Assembly: GCA_965199105.1 (NCBI GenBank)
Contig: CBDAQO010000002.1
Span: 3,782,001 to 3,846,000 of the forward strand
DNA from: LMUY01 sp965199105
GTDB lineage: Bacteria; Pseudomonadota; Alphaproteobacteria; Acetobacterales; Acetobacteraceae
Length of the DNA stretch: 64,000 nt
Reading direction: 5' to 3'
Each line of letters starts with the position of its first letter. The first letter of the stretch is position 1. Below the pieces are notes generated by a model. That model did not search any database. It was not told the origin of the DNA and saw only the letters and a program-made list of their open reading frames with translations. Below are positions 8,033 to 15,415 of this stretch, piece by piece. A program made the position numbers and the translations under genes.

Positions 8033-9295
8033 TCAGGCGGCGCGGCGGAACAGGATGCTGGCGTTGGTGCCGCCGAAGCCGAAGCTGTTGGACAGTGCCA
8101 GCTCGATCGGGCGCTCCTGGGCGTGCCGGGCCACCCGGTCGATGCTGCTGGGCCGGCTCGGATGGTCCAGGTTCAGCGTCGGTGGCGCCACCTGGTCGCG
8201 GATGGCCATGATGGAGAAGATCGCCTCGATGGCACCGGCCGCCCCCAGCAGGTGCCCGGTGGCCGACTTGGTGGAGGACATCGCGACGTGGCGCGCCGCA
8301 TCGCCGAACAGCCGCTCGGCCGCCTCGAGTTCGAGGTCGTCGCCCATCGGGGTCGAAGTGCCGTGCGCGTTCACGTATTGCACGTCGCTGGGCTGCCAGC
8401 CGCCGTTCTTGAGCGCCGCCCGCATCGCCCGCAGCGCGCCCTCGTGGCCCTCGGCCGGCGCGGTGATGTGGTGCGCGTCGCCCGACATGCCGTAGCCGGC
8501 CACCTCGGCGTAGAGGGTGGCACCGCGCTCAATCGCGTGCTCGCGCTCCTCCAACACCACCACGCCGGCGCCCTCGCCCATGACGAACCCGTCGCGGTCA
8601 CGGTCCCACGGGCGGCTAGCCTGCTGCGGGCGGTCGTTGAAGGCGGTGGAGAGCGCGCGGGAGGCGCAGAACCCGGCGATGCCGAGCGGGTTCACGGCAC
8701 TTTCCGCGCCACCCGCCACCATCACGTCCGCGTCGCCCAGCATGATCAGCCGCGCGGCGTCGCCGATGGCATGCACGCCGGTGGCGCAGGCGGTCACCAC
8801 CGAATGGTTGGGGCCCTTGAAGCCGTATTTGATCGAGACGTGGCCGGACGCGAGGTTGATCAGCGCCGACGGGATGAAGAACGGCGACAACCGCCGCGCC
8901 CGGCCCTGGCTCACCTGCACGGAGGCCTCGTAGATGGAGTGCAGCCCGCCGATGCCAGAGCCGATCATCACGCCGGTGGCGCACTGATCGTCCTCGCTCT
9001 CGGGCGCCCAGCCGGAATGCTCCACCGCTTCGCTGGCGGCGACCATGGCGAGATGGATGAAGCGGTCCATCTTCTTCTGGTCCTTGACCGGCACCCACTC
9101 GCTCACGTCCAGCCCGCCATCGGCACGCGTGCCCGGCGGAACCTGCCCGGCGATCTTGGCGGAGAGCTCGGCGGTGTCGAACGACTGGATGGCGGTGATG
9201 CCGGAGTGACCCTCGATCAGCCGTCGCCAGACGTGGGACACGCCAATGCCGAGCGGACAGGCGATGCCCATCCCCGTGACCACGACGCGCCTCAT
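8033..9295 (-). CDS. fabF: 3-oxoacyl-[ACP] synthase II FabF
   Basis: Condenses malonyl-ACP with acyl-ACP in fatty acid elongation, including conversion of C16:1 to C18:1. The 420-residue protein shows the thiolase-fold Cys-His-His triad: Cys170 in VVTACATG, His311 in NAHGTSTPMGD and His348 in KSATGHLLGAAG. The ATG at 9295 (MRRVVVTGMGIACPLG) is the family start; the ten upstream in-frame residues are not conserved. It lies 76 bases downstream of acpP on the same strand, as usual. Confidence 0.97.
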   Translation of the reverse strand: MRRVVVTGMGIACPLGIGVSHVWRRLIEGHSGITAIQSFDTAELSAKIAGQVPPGTRADGGLDVSEWVPVKDQKKMDRFIHLAMVAASEAVEHSGWAPESEDDQCATGVMIGSGIGGLHSIYEASVQVSQGRARRLSPFFIPSALINLASGHVSIKYGFKGPNHSVVTACATGVHAIGDAARLIMLGDADVMVAGGAESAVNPLGIAGFCASRALSTAFNDRPQQASRPWDRDRDGFVMGEGAGVVVLEEREHAIERGATLYAEVAGYGMSGDAHHITAPAEGHEGALRAMRAALKNGGWQPSDVQYVNAHGTSTPMGDDLELEAAERLFGDAARHVAMSSTKSATGHLLGAAGAIEAIFSIMAIRDQVAPPTLNLDHPSRPSSIDRVARHAQERPIELALSNSFGFGGTNASILFRRAA

Positions 9296-9371
9296 ACCCT
9301 GTCTCCCAGCCCCGACCGCCTGCAATCCACCTTAGCGGGCGCCCGTCCAGCAGGCGCCCAGTCTGGCGGGC

Positions 9372-9611
9372 TCAGGCCGCCTTCTGCTTCTCGATGTAGT
9401 CGATCGCGTCCTTGACGGTGCCGATCTTTTCGGCCGCGTCCTCCGGGATTTCGACGCCGAACGCCTCTTCGAACGCCATCACCAGTTCGACGGTGTCGAG
9501 GCTGTCGGCGCCGAGGTCGTCGATGAACGAGGCCTCTGGCGTGACTTTGCTCTCCTCGACACCGAGGTGCTCCACCACGATCTTCTTAACCTTGTCGGCG
9601 ATCTCGCTCAT
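9372..9611 (-). CDS. acpP: Acyl carrier protein
   Basis: Carries growing acyl chains on a 4'-phosphopantetheine arm. The 79-residue acidic protein has the modification site GADSLDTVEL with Ser37 and the usual four-helix ACP pattern. ATG at 9611 is preceded by the purine-rich GGAAGAGAG; the open frame continues upstream into tRNA-Gly but is not coding. It is the first protein gene of the minus-strand fab row. About 240 bases separate it from tRNA-Gly and should contain its promoter, which I cannot place with confidence. Confidence 0.97.
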   Translation of the reverse strand: MSEIADKVKKIVVEHLGVEESKVTPEASFIDDLGADSLDTVELVMAFEEAFGVEIPEDAAEKIGTVKDAIDYIEKQKAA

Positions 9612-9850
9612 CTCTCTTCCAATCATGTCGGCCAGATGCCGTAACGCAGGCCCGTTCGCGCTCCAAGATTGGGGCGGGATCGAGGCAAGCCGGGCGCTTA
9701 GCATGGTTTGCCGCCGTGCGCCAAGGCGGGTCAGAATGGCTGTGATACCGCATTGTGGCGGCCGCATCCCGGGTTTCGCTCCGCAAAATACCGGGAGAAT
9801 GATGCCACGCCGGGCCGAGTCGGGCGGGAGAGCGGCGGCGCAGGGGGCGA

Positions 9851-9926
9851 TGGAGCGGGCGACGAGGTTCGAACTCGTGACATCCAGATTGGAAATCTGA
9901 CGCTCTACCAACTGAGCTACGCCCGC
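9851..9926 (-). tRNA. tRNA-Gly(TCC)
   Basis: The minus strand folds as a complete cloverleaf beginning GCGGGCGTAGCTCAGTTGG. The anticodon loop TTTCCAA gives anticodon TCC, the T arm contains GTTCGAACC, and the acceptor end closes with GCCCGC. A 3' CCA is encoded. Confidence 0.97.
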
Positions 9927-9984
9927 GACCGCCTCTCAGGTAGCCGAGCGGGCCGCCGCCAGCAAGGGCGCCCGACATCGCCGC

Positions 9985-10013
9985 TTGACATCACCGCGCG
10001 GGCGCTCTTGATA
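9985..10013 (+). promoter_or_regulatory. Sigma-70 type promoter for tRNA-Trp–secE–nusG
   Basis: A perfect -35 TTGACA (9985-9990) is followed by a 17-base spacer and the -10-like TTGATA (10008-10013). Transcription would start near 10020, about 19 bases before the mature tRNA-Trp 5' end. Confidence 0.6.
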
Positions 10014-10038
10014 CCGCCCCTGCGCGCTTGGGCCGTGC

Positions 10039-10115
10039 AGGGGTGTAGCTCAATTGGCTAGAGCGCCGGTCTCCAAAACCGGAGGTTGCGGGTTCGAGAC
10101 CCTCCGCCCCTGCCA
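10039..10115 (+). tRNA. tRNA-Trp(CCA)
   Basis: A complete cloverleaf begins AGGGGTGTAGCTCAATTGG. The anticodon loop CTCCAAA gives CCA, the T arm contains GTTCGAGAC, and the acceptor closes with CGCCCCT plus G discriminator and an encoded CCA. It precedes secE-nusG as in most bacteria. Confidence 0.97.
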
Positions 10116-10149
10116 GCCCGGGCCGCTGATCGAAGGCTTAGGGGGCAGG

Positions 10150-10344
10150 GTGGCGTTCGCACCGGTTCAGTTCCTGCGCGAGGTTCGGGCAGAGGTTGCC
10201 AAGGTCACGTGGCCGGGTCGCAAGGAGACGCTGGTGACCACCGGCTTGGTGTTCGCCATGGCGGCGGCGGCGGCAATTTTCTTCTTCATTGTCGACCAAG
10301 TGGGTGGATTGGGTGTGCGGGCGCTGTTCGGCGGCTCGTTATAG
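10150..10344 (+). CDS. secE: Preprotein translocase subunit SecE
   Basis: A 64-residue single-span SecE that clamps SecY in the Sec translocon. The conserved cytoplasmic segment FLREVRAEVAKVTWPGRKET is followed by one membrane helix (about residues 26-46) and a short periplasmic tail. The GTG at 10150 fits the usual length; the longer open frame runs back into the tRNA and is not real. It lies 35 bases after tRNA-Trp and 50 before nusG. Confidence 0.95.
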   Translation: MAFAPVQFLREVRAEVAKVTWPGRKETLVTTGLVFAMAAAAAIFFFIVDQVGGLGVRALFGGSL

Positions 10345-10394
10345 GATAATGGTACGCCTGGGCCCGATGGCCGGGCGCGTGAGGTTGGCAAGTC

Positions 10395-10925
10395 GTGGCG
10401 AAGCGTTGGTATGTCGTGCATGTCTATTCGGGCTTCGAAAAGAAGATCGCCGAGCAGGTGAAGGAGCAGGCCGCCCGCAAGGGCTTGGCTGACCTGGTGG
10501 ACGACGTGCTGGTGCCCGCCGAAGAGGTGGTCGAGCTCAAGCGCGGCCAGAAGGTGCAGGCGGAGCGCAAGTTCTTCCCCGGCTACGTGCTGGTGAAGAT
10601 GGAAATGACCGACGACACCTGGCACCTGATCAAGGACACGCCCAAGGTCACCGGCTTCCTCGGCAGCAAGACCAAGCCGCAGGCGATCAGCGAGGCCGAG
10701 GCCGACCGCATCATCAAGCAGTCCGCCGAGGGCGTGGAACGTCCCCGCCCCGCGGTGCTGTTCGAGGTGGGCGAGCAGGTGCGGGTGGCCGACGGCCCGT
10801 TCACCTCGTTCAACGGCACGGTGGAGGAGGTGGACGAGGAGAAGGGCCGCGTGAAGGTGAGCGTCTCGATCTTCGGCCGCTCCACCCCGGTGGACCTGGA
10901 ATACGGCCAGGTCGAAAAGGTCTAA
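10395..10925 (+). CDS. nusG: Transcription termination/antitermination protein NusG
   Basis: Binds RNA polymerase, raises processivity and links it to Rho or the ribosome. The 176-residue protein contains the N-terminal NGN domain (RWYVVHVYSGFEKKIAEQV, then RKFFPGYVLVKMEM) and the C-terminal KOW domain (VGEQVRVADGPFTSFNGTV). The start is GTG at 10395. Unlike the common secE-nusG-rplK-rplA order, the next gene is a MoeB/ThiF-family gene, so the ribosomal protein operon lies elsewhere. Confidence 0.97.
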   Translation: MAKRWYVVHVYSGFEKKIAEQVKEQAARKGLADLVDDVLVPAEEVVELKRGQKVQAERKFFPGYVLVKMEMTDDTWHLIKDTPKVTGFLGSKTKPQAISEAEADRIIKQSAEGVERPRPAVLFEVGEQVRVADGPFTSFNGTVEEVDEEKGRVKVSVSIFGRSTPVDLEYGQVEKV

Positions 10926-10951
10926 CCGCCCGGAGCTGCTCCCACACTTTG

Positions 10952-10974
10952 CTGCTCCCTCTCCCTCTGGGAGG
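10952..10974. repeat. Copy of the short palindromic intergenic repeat
   Basis: These 23 bases after nusG match 18076-18098 at 22 positions and include the CTCCCTCTGGGAG hairpin. The following GGCGGCTTTATCGGG does not look like a classical T-tract, so a terminator role is uncertain. Confidence 0.65.
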
Positions 10975-11010
10975 CGGCTTTATCGGGCAGGGGGGCAAAA
11001 GGCGGCGGCC

Positions 11011-11796
11011 ATGGACCTCGACTTCACCGACGACCAGATCAACCGCTACTCCCGCAACATCCTGCTCGCCGAGGTGGGCGGGACCGGGCAGGCCAAGCTG
11101 CTGGCCGCCCGCGTGCTGGTGGTGGGGGCCGGGGGGCTCGGGTGCCCGCTGGTGCTCTACCTTGCGGCCGCCGGCGTGGGCACCATCGGCGTGGTGGATG
11201 ATGATGCCGTCGAGCTCTCCAACCTGCAGCGCCAGATCGGCCATCGCACCGGCACGATCGGCATGGCCAAGGTCCACTCTCTAGCCGCCACCGTGGCCGC
11301 GCTCGACCCGGCGACGCGGTTCGAGCCGCACCTTACCCGGCTGACCCGCGCCAACGCCGCCGCCCTGGTGAGCGCCTACGACCTGGTCTGCGACGGCAGC
11401 GATAATTTCGACACCCGCTTCCTGCTGAACGACGCCTGCGTGCTGGCGGGCAAGACCCTGGTGTCGGCCGCGGTGCTGCGCTTCGACGGCCAATTGGCGA
11501 CCTTCAAGCCGGGCGGCCCGTGCTATCGCTGCCTCCACCCCACGCCGCCACCGCCCGGCGCCGTGCCCACCTGCGGCGAGGCGGGCGTGCTGGGCGCGGT
11601 TACCGGCGTGATGGGCTCGCTGCAGGCGACCGAGGTGCTGAAGGAAATCCTCGGCATCGGCGACAGCCTGGCCGGGCGCCTGCTGATCTGGGACGCGCTC
11701 GGCACCCGCGTCCGCACCATCACCCTGCCGCGCGACCTGGCGTGCCCCGCATGCGGCGACCACCCCAGCATCCACGACCTCACCGGCCATGGCTGA
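11011..11796 (+). CDS. MoeB/ThiF/HesA family adenylyltransferase
   Basis: An E1-like enzyme that adenylates the C-terminal glycine of a small sulfur-carrier protein such as MoaD or ThiS. The 261-residue protein has the nucleotide-binding GAGGLGCP (39-46), the DDDAVELSNLQRQ segment that follows the second strand, and two CxxC zinc motifs, CYRC and CPAC. MoeB and ThiF cannot be separated by reading alone; no sulfur-carrier gene adjoins it. Its 3' end overlaps the DsrE-like gene by 8 bases, and it leads the row containing the hydratase-like subunits. Confidence 0.88.
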   Translation: MDLDFTDDQINRYSRNILLAEVGGTGQAKLLAARVLVVGAGGLGCPLVLYLAAAGVGTIGVVDDDAVELSNLQRQIGHRTGTIGMAKVHSLAATVAALDPATRFEPHLTRLTRANAAALVSAYDLVCDGSDNFDTRFLLNDACVLAGKTLVSAAVLRFDGQLATFKPGGPCYRCLHPTPPPPGAVPTCGEAGVLGAVTGVMGSLQATEVLKEILGIGDSLAGRLLIWDALGTRVRTITLPRDLACPACGDHPSIHDLTGHG

Positions 11797-12166
11797 GCGC
11801 TTCGGCGTGCTGCTGCTCTCCGGCACGCATGAGCGGGCGCATTACGCCTTCGTGCTGGCCACCGGGGCGGCGGCACTCGGGCGGGAGGTGACGCTGTTCG
11901 CCACCAACGCCGGCTGCCGCGCGCTGCTGCGGGATTGGAGCAGCCTGCAGGATGCCGGGCGAGACGCGCAGGTGAGCGCGCGCGGCGTCGCCGGGTTGGA
12001 CACGCTGCGGGAGGCGGCGGCGGAGTTGGGCGTGGGGCTGATCGCCTGCGACGCCGGGTTGCGCGCGGAGGCGATCGACCCGGCCGGCCTGCTCCCCGGC
12101 GCCACGGTGGCGGGGGTGGCGAGCTTCCTCGAGGCGGTCGCCGGAGGCCAGATCGTGAGCTGTTGA
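11789..12166 (+). CDS. DsrE-like family protein
   Basis: A 125-residue protein with the DsrE/DsrF-like pattern: RFGVLLLSGTHERAHYAFVLATGAAALGR at the N terminus, then VTLFATNAGCRALL and a C-terminal GGQIVSC. Family members bind or relay sulfur through conserved cysteines; Cys residues occur in NAGC, ACDAG and at the C-terminal end. The start ATG lies within the end of the adenylyltransferase gene. Partner and substrate are unknown. Confidence 0.75.
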   Translation: MAERFGVLLLSGTHERAHYAFVLATGAAALGREVTLFATNAGCRALLRDWSSLQDAGRDAQVSARGVAGLDTLREAAAELGVGLIACDAGLRAEAIDPAGLLPGATVAGVASFLEAVAGGQIVSC

Positions 12167-12207
12167 GGCTTGACCGGGTTCGGCTGATCTTGGCAGGGAA
12201 GCACATC

Positions 12208-12909
12208 ATGCCGCCGCCCGCCCGACTCTGCCTGCACGACCCATCCGCCACGCTGCGGCGCCACTCGTGCTGGGTGCTGGCGGCGATCGGGCTCGTGCTG
12301 GCGCAACCGGGCCTCGCCGCGCCCGCCACCAACCAGCCTCTGGCGCAAAGCCCAGGCAAGACCAAGGGTCCGAGCAAGCCCACAGCCCACAAGCCGCCAA
12401 TCCATCCCGCCTCGGTGCCTGCGCCGGCTGCCGCGCCGCCACCACAGCCGCCGCCAGCCCCGCCCGCCGAGCCGACCAAGGGCTCCGCCACCGGCCTGCC
12501 CCTGCCCCGCTTCGCTTCGCTGAAGACCGACGACGTCAACTTCCGCTCCGGACCCGGCGTGCGCTACCCGATCGACTGGGTCTACAAGCGCCGCGAACTG
12601 CCGGTCGAGATCGAGCGCGAGTTCGACATCTGGCGCCTGGTGGTCGATTCCGAGGGCGTGAAGGGCTGGGTGCACCAGGCGACGCTGACCGGACGGCGCA
12701 CCTTCGTCGTCATGGGCGGCGAGCAGGTGGTGCGGTCCGACCCGCAGGACGCCGCCAGCCCGGTCGCCCGCCTCAAGCCCGGCGTGGTCGGGCGGCTGCG
12801 CAGTTGCGCGGCGGCGGCCGCCTGGTGCCAGGTGCAGGTTGCGGACTATCATGGCTGGCTGAAACGCACCGCAGTCTGGGGCCTGTTGCCCGGGGAGGCC
12901 GTCCAATGA
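12208..12909 (+). CDS. Exported bacterial SH3-domain protein
   Basis: A 233-residue protein with a hydrophobic signal-like helix (about residues 18-34, ending AAPA), a proline/alanine-rich linker (about 45-90) and a bacterial SH3 region with KTDDVNFRSGPGVRYPIDW, RRELPVEIEREFDIWR and GWVHQATLTGRRTF, plus a second SH3-like repeat to the end. Such proteins often act in the periplasm or on the cell wall. Start ATG 12208 is chosen because it gives a plausible signal peptide. It overlaps the next start (ATGA). Confidence 0.85.
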   Translation: MPPPARLCLHDPSATLRRHSCWVLAAIGLVLAQPGLAAPATNQPLAQSPGKTKGPSKPTAHKPPIHPASVPAPAAAPPPQPPPAPPAEPTKGSATGLPLPRFASLKTDDVNFRSGPGVRYPIDWVYKRRELPVEIEREFDIWRLVVDSEGVKGWVHQATLTGRRTFVVMGGEQVVRSDPQDAASPVARLKPGVVGRLRSCAAAAAWCQVQVADYHGWLKRTAVWGLLPGEAVQ

Positions 12910-13223
12910 GCCAGCGCGAACCCAGTGACACGCCCGGCCGCGCCCACCACGACATGGGCGGCGTCGCCAAGTTCATGTGCGAACCAATCGACACCACTGC
13001 GCACACGCTGACCGCGTTCGACCGCGAGGTGGACGCGATGGTGAGCCTGCTGCGCGCGGCGGGCCTGATGACGGTCGACGAGCTGCGCCGCGGCATCGAG
13101 GCGATCCCCGAGGCCGAGTATCACCGGCTCAGCTACTATGAACGCTGGGTGCGCGCCGCCGCCGACTGCCTGTTGCGCAAGGGCATCGTGGCGCCCGACG
13201 AACTGCGGGCGGCGCTGGGATGA
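12906..13223 (+). CDS. Nitrile hydratase/thiocyanate hydrolase-type beta N-terminal subunit
   Basis: A 105-residue protein corresponding to the N-terminal helical half of a nitrile hydratase beta chain: HDMGGV, FDREVDAMVSLLRAAGLMTVDELRRGIE and YHRLSYYERWVRAAADCLLRKGIV. In thiocyanate hydrolase the beta chain of nitrile hydratase is split into two separate subunits, and this gene plus the next reproduce that split. The ATG at 12906 overlaps the SH3 gene and its stop overlaps the next start as ATGA. The substrate, nitrile, thiocyanate or other, cannot be told from sequence. Confidence 0.82.
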   Translation: MSQREPSDTPGRAHHDMGGVAKFMCEPIDTTAHTLTAFDREVDAMVSLLRAAGLMTVDELRRGIEAIPEAEYHRLSYYERWVRAAADCLLRKGIVAPDELRAALG

Positions 13224-13492
13224 TCCCGCCGGGCACCGCAGTGCAGGTGCGCGACGACTGGCCGGAGCGGACCGGGCCGGCGCACATCCGCACCCCCCAC
13301 TACCTGCGCGGCCGCCAGGGGGTGGTCACCCGCTATTTGGGAGACTTCCGCAACCCCGAGCAGCTCGCCTTCGGCCAACCAGCGGCAACCCTGCCGCTCT
13401 ACCACGTCGCCTTCACCGCCAGCGAGATCTGGCCAGACGCGGGCGGCGACCTTCTCGTGGAGGTGTTCGAGCCATGGCTGCAACCGATCTAA
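13220..13492 (+). CDS. Nitrile hydratase/thiocyanate hydrolase-type beta C-terminal subunit
   Basis: A 90-residue SH3-like barrel equal to the C-terminal half of nitrile hydratase beta: PGTAVQVRDDWP, HIRTPHYLRGRQGVVTRYLG, PLYHVAFTASEIWPD and VEVFEPWLQPI. It is coupled to the preceding subunit (ATGA) and overlaps the metal-binding subunit by 19 bases, so all three should be made in equal amounts. It matches the separate alpha-type subunit of thiocyanate hydrolase in layout. Confidence 0.83.
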   Translation: MIPPGTAVQVRDDWPERTGPAHIRTPHYLRGRQGVVTRYLGDFRNPEQLAFGQPAATLPLYHVAFTASEIWPDAGGDLLVEVFEPWLQPI

Positions 13493-14067
13493 GCCTGCTC
13501 GCCGCCCCGCCGGACCGGCTGTTGGCGGCCCTGCGCGCGGTTCTGGCGGCACACGGCCTGCTGAGCGCCGAGGGCATCGACGAGCGCATCCGCATGATCG
13601 ACGCGGCAGAACCCGGCCAAGGCGCCCGCATGGTGGCGCGGGCTTGGCTGGACCCGGCGTATCGCGCGCTGCTGCTGCTGGATGGCGGCGCCGCGGCGGC
13701 CCAGCTCGACATCCCCATGCTGGGCACCCCGCCCTTGGGCGTGCTGGCAAACCAACCCGGCCTGCACCATCTAGTCGTCTGCACGCTGTGCTCCTGCTAC
13801 CCGCGGGCGGTGCTGGGTTACCCGCCATTCTGGTTCAAATCCGCCGCCTACCGCGCCCGCGCCGTGCGCGACCCGGCGGGCGTGCTGCGGGAGTGGCACA
13901 CCGAGCTCCCTCCGGGCACCGCCATCCGCGTGGTGGACAGCACGGCGGATTACCGCTGGATGGTGCTGCCGGAGCGCCCGGCGGGCACATCGGGCTGGAG
14001 CGAAGCCGCGCTGGCTGCAATCGTGCGCGAGAGCGACATGATTGGCGTGACGCTGCCGCAACCGTAA
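13474..14067 (+). CDS. Cobalt-type nitrile hydratase alpha / thiocyanate hydrolase gamma-like subunit
   Basis: The 197-residue catalytic chain of a non-corrin cobalt hydratase. The metal-binding claw VCTLCSC occurs at residues 102-108; Cys103, Cys106 and Cys108 would be ligands, and Thr in CTLCSC is the cobalt-type rather than iron-type signature. The following YPRAVLGYPPFWFKSAAYRARAV fits the family, with Arg where nitrile hydratases usually have Trp. The ATG at 13474 gives the family N terminus. No recognisable activator (P44K/P47K or P15K type) follows, so maturation must depend on another locus. Confidence 0.88.
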   Translation: MAATDLSLLAAPPDRLLAALRAVLAAHGLLSAEGIDERIRMIDAAEPGQGARMVARAWLDPAYRALLLLDGGAAAAQLDIPMLGTPPLGVLANQPGLHHLVVCTLCSCYPRAVLGYPPFWFKSAAYRARAVRDPAGVLREWHTELPPGTAIRVVDSTADYRWMVLPERPAGTSGWSEAALAAIVRESDMIGVTLPQP

Positions 14068-14116
14068 CGGCCCCGTCGCGTTACCACCGTATCGTTCCAA
14101 CCCTGAGGTGATTCCG

Positions 14117-14320
14117 ATGAAGTCGCTCGCTCTGATCTGCGCCACCGCCCTGCCGATGCTGGCCTTCGGACTGGCACCCGCCACCGCGCTGGCCGCCAAC
14201 GCCAAGCACCCCTACACCAACGTGAACAAGTCCAACGACAAGGGCAACGATTCCGGCGACGCTGCGGTGGCGAAGCTGAACCAGCAGCAGCTCGACCAGA
14301 TCAAGTCGGGCCAGCAGTAA
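14117..14320 (+). CDS. Small exported hypothetical protein
   Basis: A 67-residue protein with a clear signal peptide (MKSLALICATALPMLAFG, cleavage likely after ATALA) and a hydrophilic tail rich in Asn, Lys and Gln. ATG 14117 is preferred to a GTG nine bases upstream because TGAGGTG then falls at ribosome-binding distance. No family is recognised. It sits between the hydratase-like set and phhB. Confidence 0.65.
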   Translation: MKSLALICATALPMLAFGLAPATALAANAKHPYTNVNKSNDKGNDSGDAAVAKLNQQQLDQIKSGQQ

Positions 14321-14330
14321 GGCGCACGCG

Positions 14331-14618
14331 GTGAGCCCGCCCCGCCTCGGCGCGGCGGAACTCGCCGCCCTGGCTGCGTCCTTGCCGGGCTGGCGCTGCG
14401 AGCCAGACGGCTTGGCGCGGTCGTTCAAGTTTGCCGATTTCAGCGCCGCCTGGGCCTTCATGTCCCGCGTGGCGCTGTTGGCGGAGCGGCAGGACCACCA
14501 TCCGAACTGGTCCAACGCCTACAACCAGGTCCACATCACGCTGAGCACACACGATTCGGGTGGCGTGACAGAAAAAGACACCGCGCTGGCTCGCGCGGTC
14601 GACGCGCTTACGGGCTAG
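14331..14618 (+). CDS. phhB: 4a-hydroxytetrahydrobiopterin dehydratase (pterin carbinolamine dehydratase)
   Basis: Recycles the 4a-carbinolamine formed by aromatic amino acid hydroxylases. The 95-residue protein has the signature HHPNWSNAYNQVHITLSTHD with the active-site histidines and the terminal GGVTEKDTALARAVD. It starts with GTG at 14331, ten bases after the small exported protein. Its 3' end overlaps the convergent queC by 11 bases. No phenylalanine hydroxylase gene is nearby. Confidence 0.93.
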   Translation: MSPPRLGAAELAALAASLPGWRCEPDGLARSFKFADFSAAWAFMSRVALLAERQDHHPNWSNAYNQVHITLSTHDSGGVTEKDTALARAVDALTG

Positions 14619-15321
14619 TGTTGCCGCGGTAGCGCTTCCAGCCGGCGGCTCGCAGCGCGCATGCCGGGCAGGTGCCGCAACCATAGCCCCACTCATGCCG
14701 CAGGGTGCGGTCTCCCAGGTAGCAGCTGTGCGTGGCCTCCACCAGGAGTTGCACCAGCGCACTGCCGCCCAGTGCCTCCGCCATTTGCCAGGTTTGCGCC
14801 TTGTCGTGCCACATCAGTGGCGTATGCAGCACAAGCCTGCGGTCGAGCCCCAGGCTGAGTGCGACCTGGAGCGCCTTGATGGTGTCATCGCGGCAGTCCG
14901 GGTAGCCAGAGTAGTCGGTCTCGCACATGCCGCCCACCAGGTGGCGCAACCCCCGGCGATACGCCAGCGCCGCCGCGTAGGTGAAGAACAGGATGTTGCG
15001 GCCGGGCACGAAGGTGGTGGGCAGGCCGTCCTCGGCAAAGCGGATTTCCTGCTCCCGCGTCATCGCCGTGTCCGACAGGGCGCCGAACGCGGCGAGGTCC
15101 AGCACGTGATCGACGCCTAGCCGCCCCGCCCACTCCGCCGACAGACGCGCCAGCCCCTCCCGCACCGGCGCGCGCACCGCCAACTCGACCCGGTGACGCT
15201 GCCCATAGTCGAACCCCACCGTCTCGACATGGGCAAACCGCTGCAACGCCCAAGCCAGGCAGGTGGCGCTGTCCTGCCCGCCGCTGAACAGGACGAGGGC
15301 GTGGTCGGAGGATGGGGGCAT
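14608..15321 (-). CDS. queC: 7-cyano-7-deazaguanine synthase QueC
   Basis: Makes preQ0 from 7-carboxy-7-deazaguanine with ATP and ammonia in queuosine synthesis. The 237-residue protein carries the PP-loop LFSGGQDSATCLAW near residue 10, FVPGRNILFFTYAAALAYRRG, and the zinc site CGTCPACALR at the C terminus. ATG 15321 gives the family length. No other queuosine gene lies in the window. It is divergent from the Uma2-family pseudogene. Confidence 0.95.
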   Translation of the reverse strand: MPPSSDHALVLFSGGQDSATCLAWALQRFAHVETVGFDYGQRHRVELAVRAPVREGLARLSAEWAGRLGVDHVLDLAAFGALSDTAMTREQEIRFAEDGLPTTFVPGRNILFFTYAAALAYRRGLRHLVGGMCETDYSGYPDCRDDTIKALQVALSLGLDRRLVLHTPLMWHDKAQTWQMAEALGGSALVQLLVEATHSCYLGDRTLRHEWGYGCGTCPACALRAAGWKRYRGNTSP

Positions 15322-15415
15322 GCTGGGGGGCTCGGATGCGCTCTGGGTATTTAGGGTGGGAAGGGTGGCCAGCGAACACGCTTCGCGGGCCGCACGATTA
15401 TGATAGGGTCGGCGC

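Noticed and set aside
9612..9911. An extended acpP frame running into tRNA-Gly
   Set aside because: ACP starts at ATG 9611 with a ribosome-binding site, and the extension runs through a tRNA gene.
10054..10149. A secE start within tRNA-Trp
   Set aside because: The tRNA occupies 10039-10115, and the SecE family N terminus fits GTG 10150.
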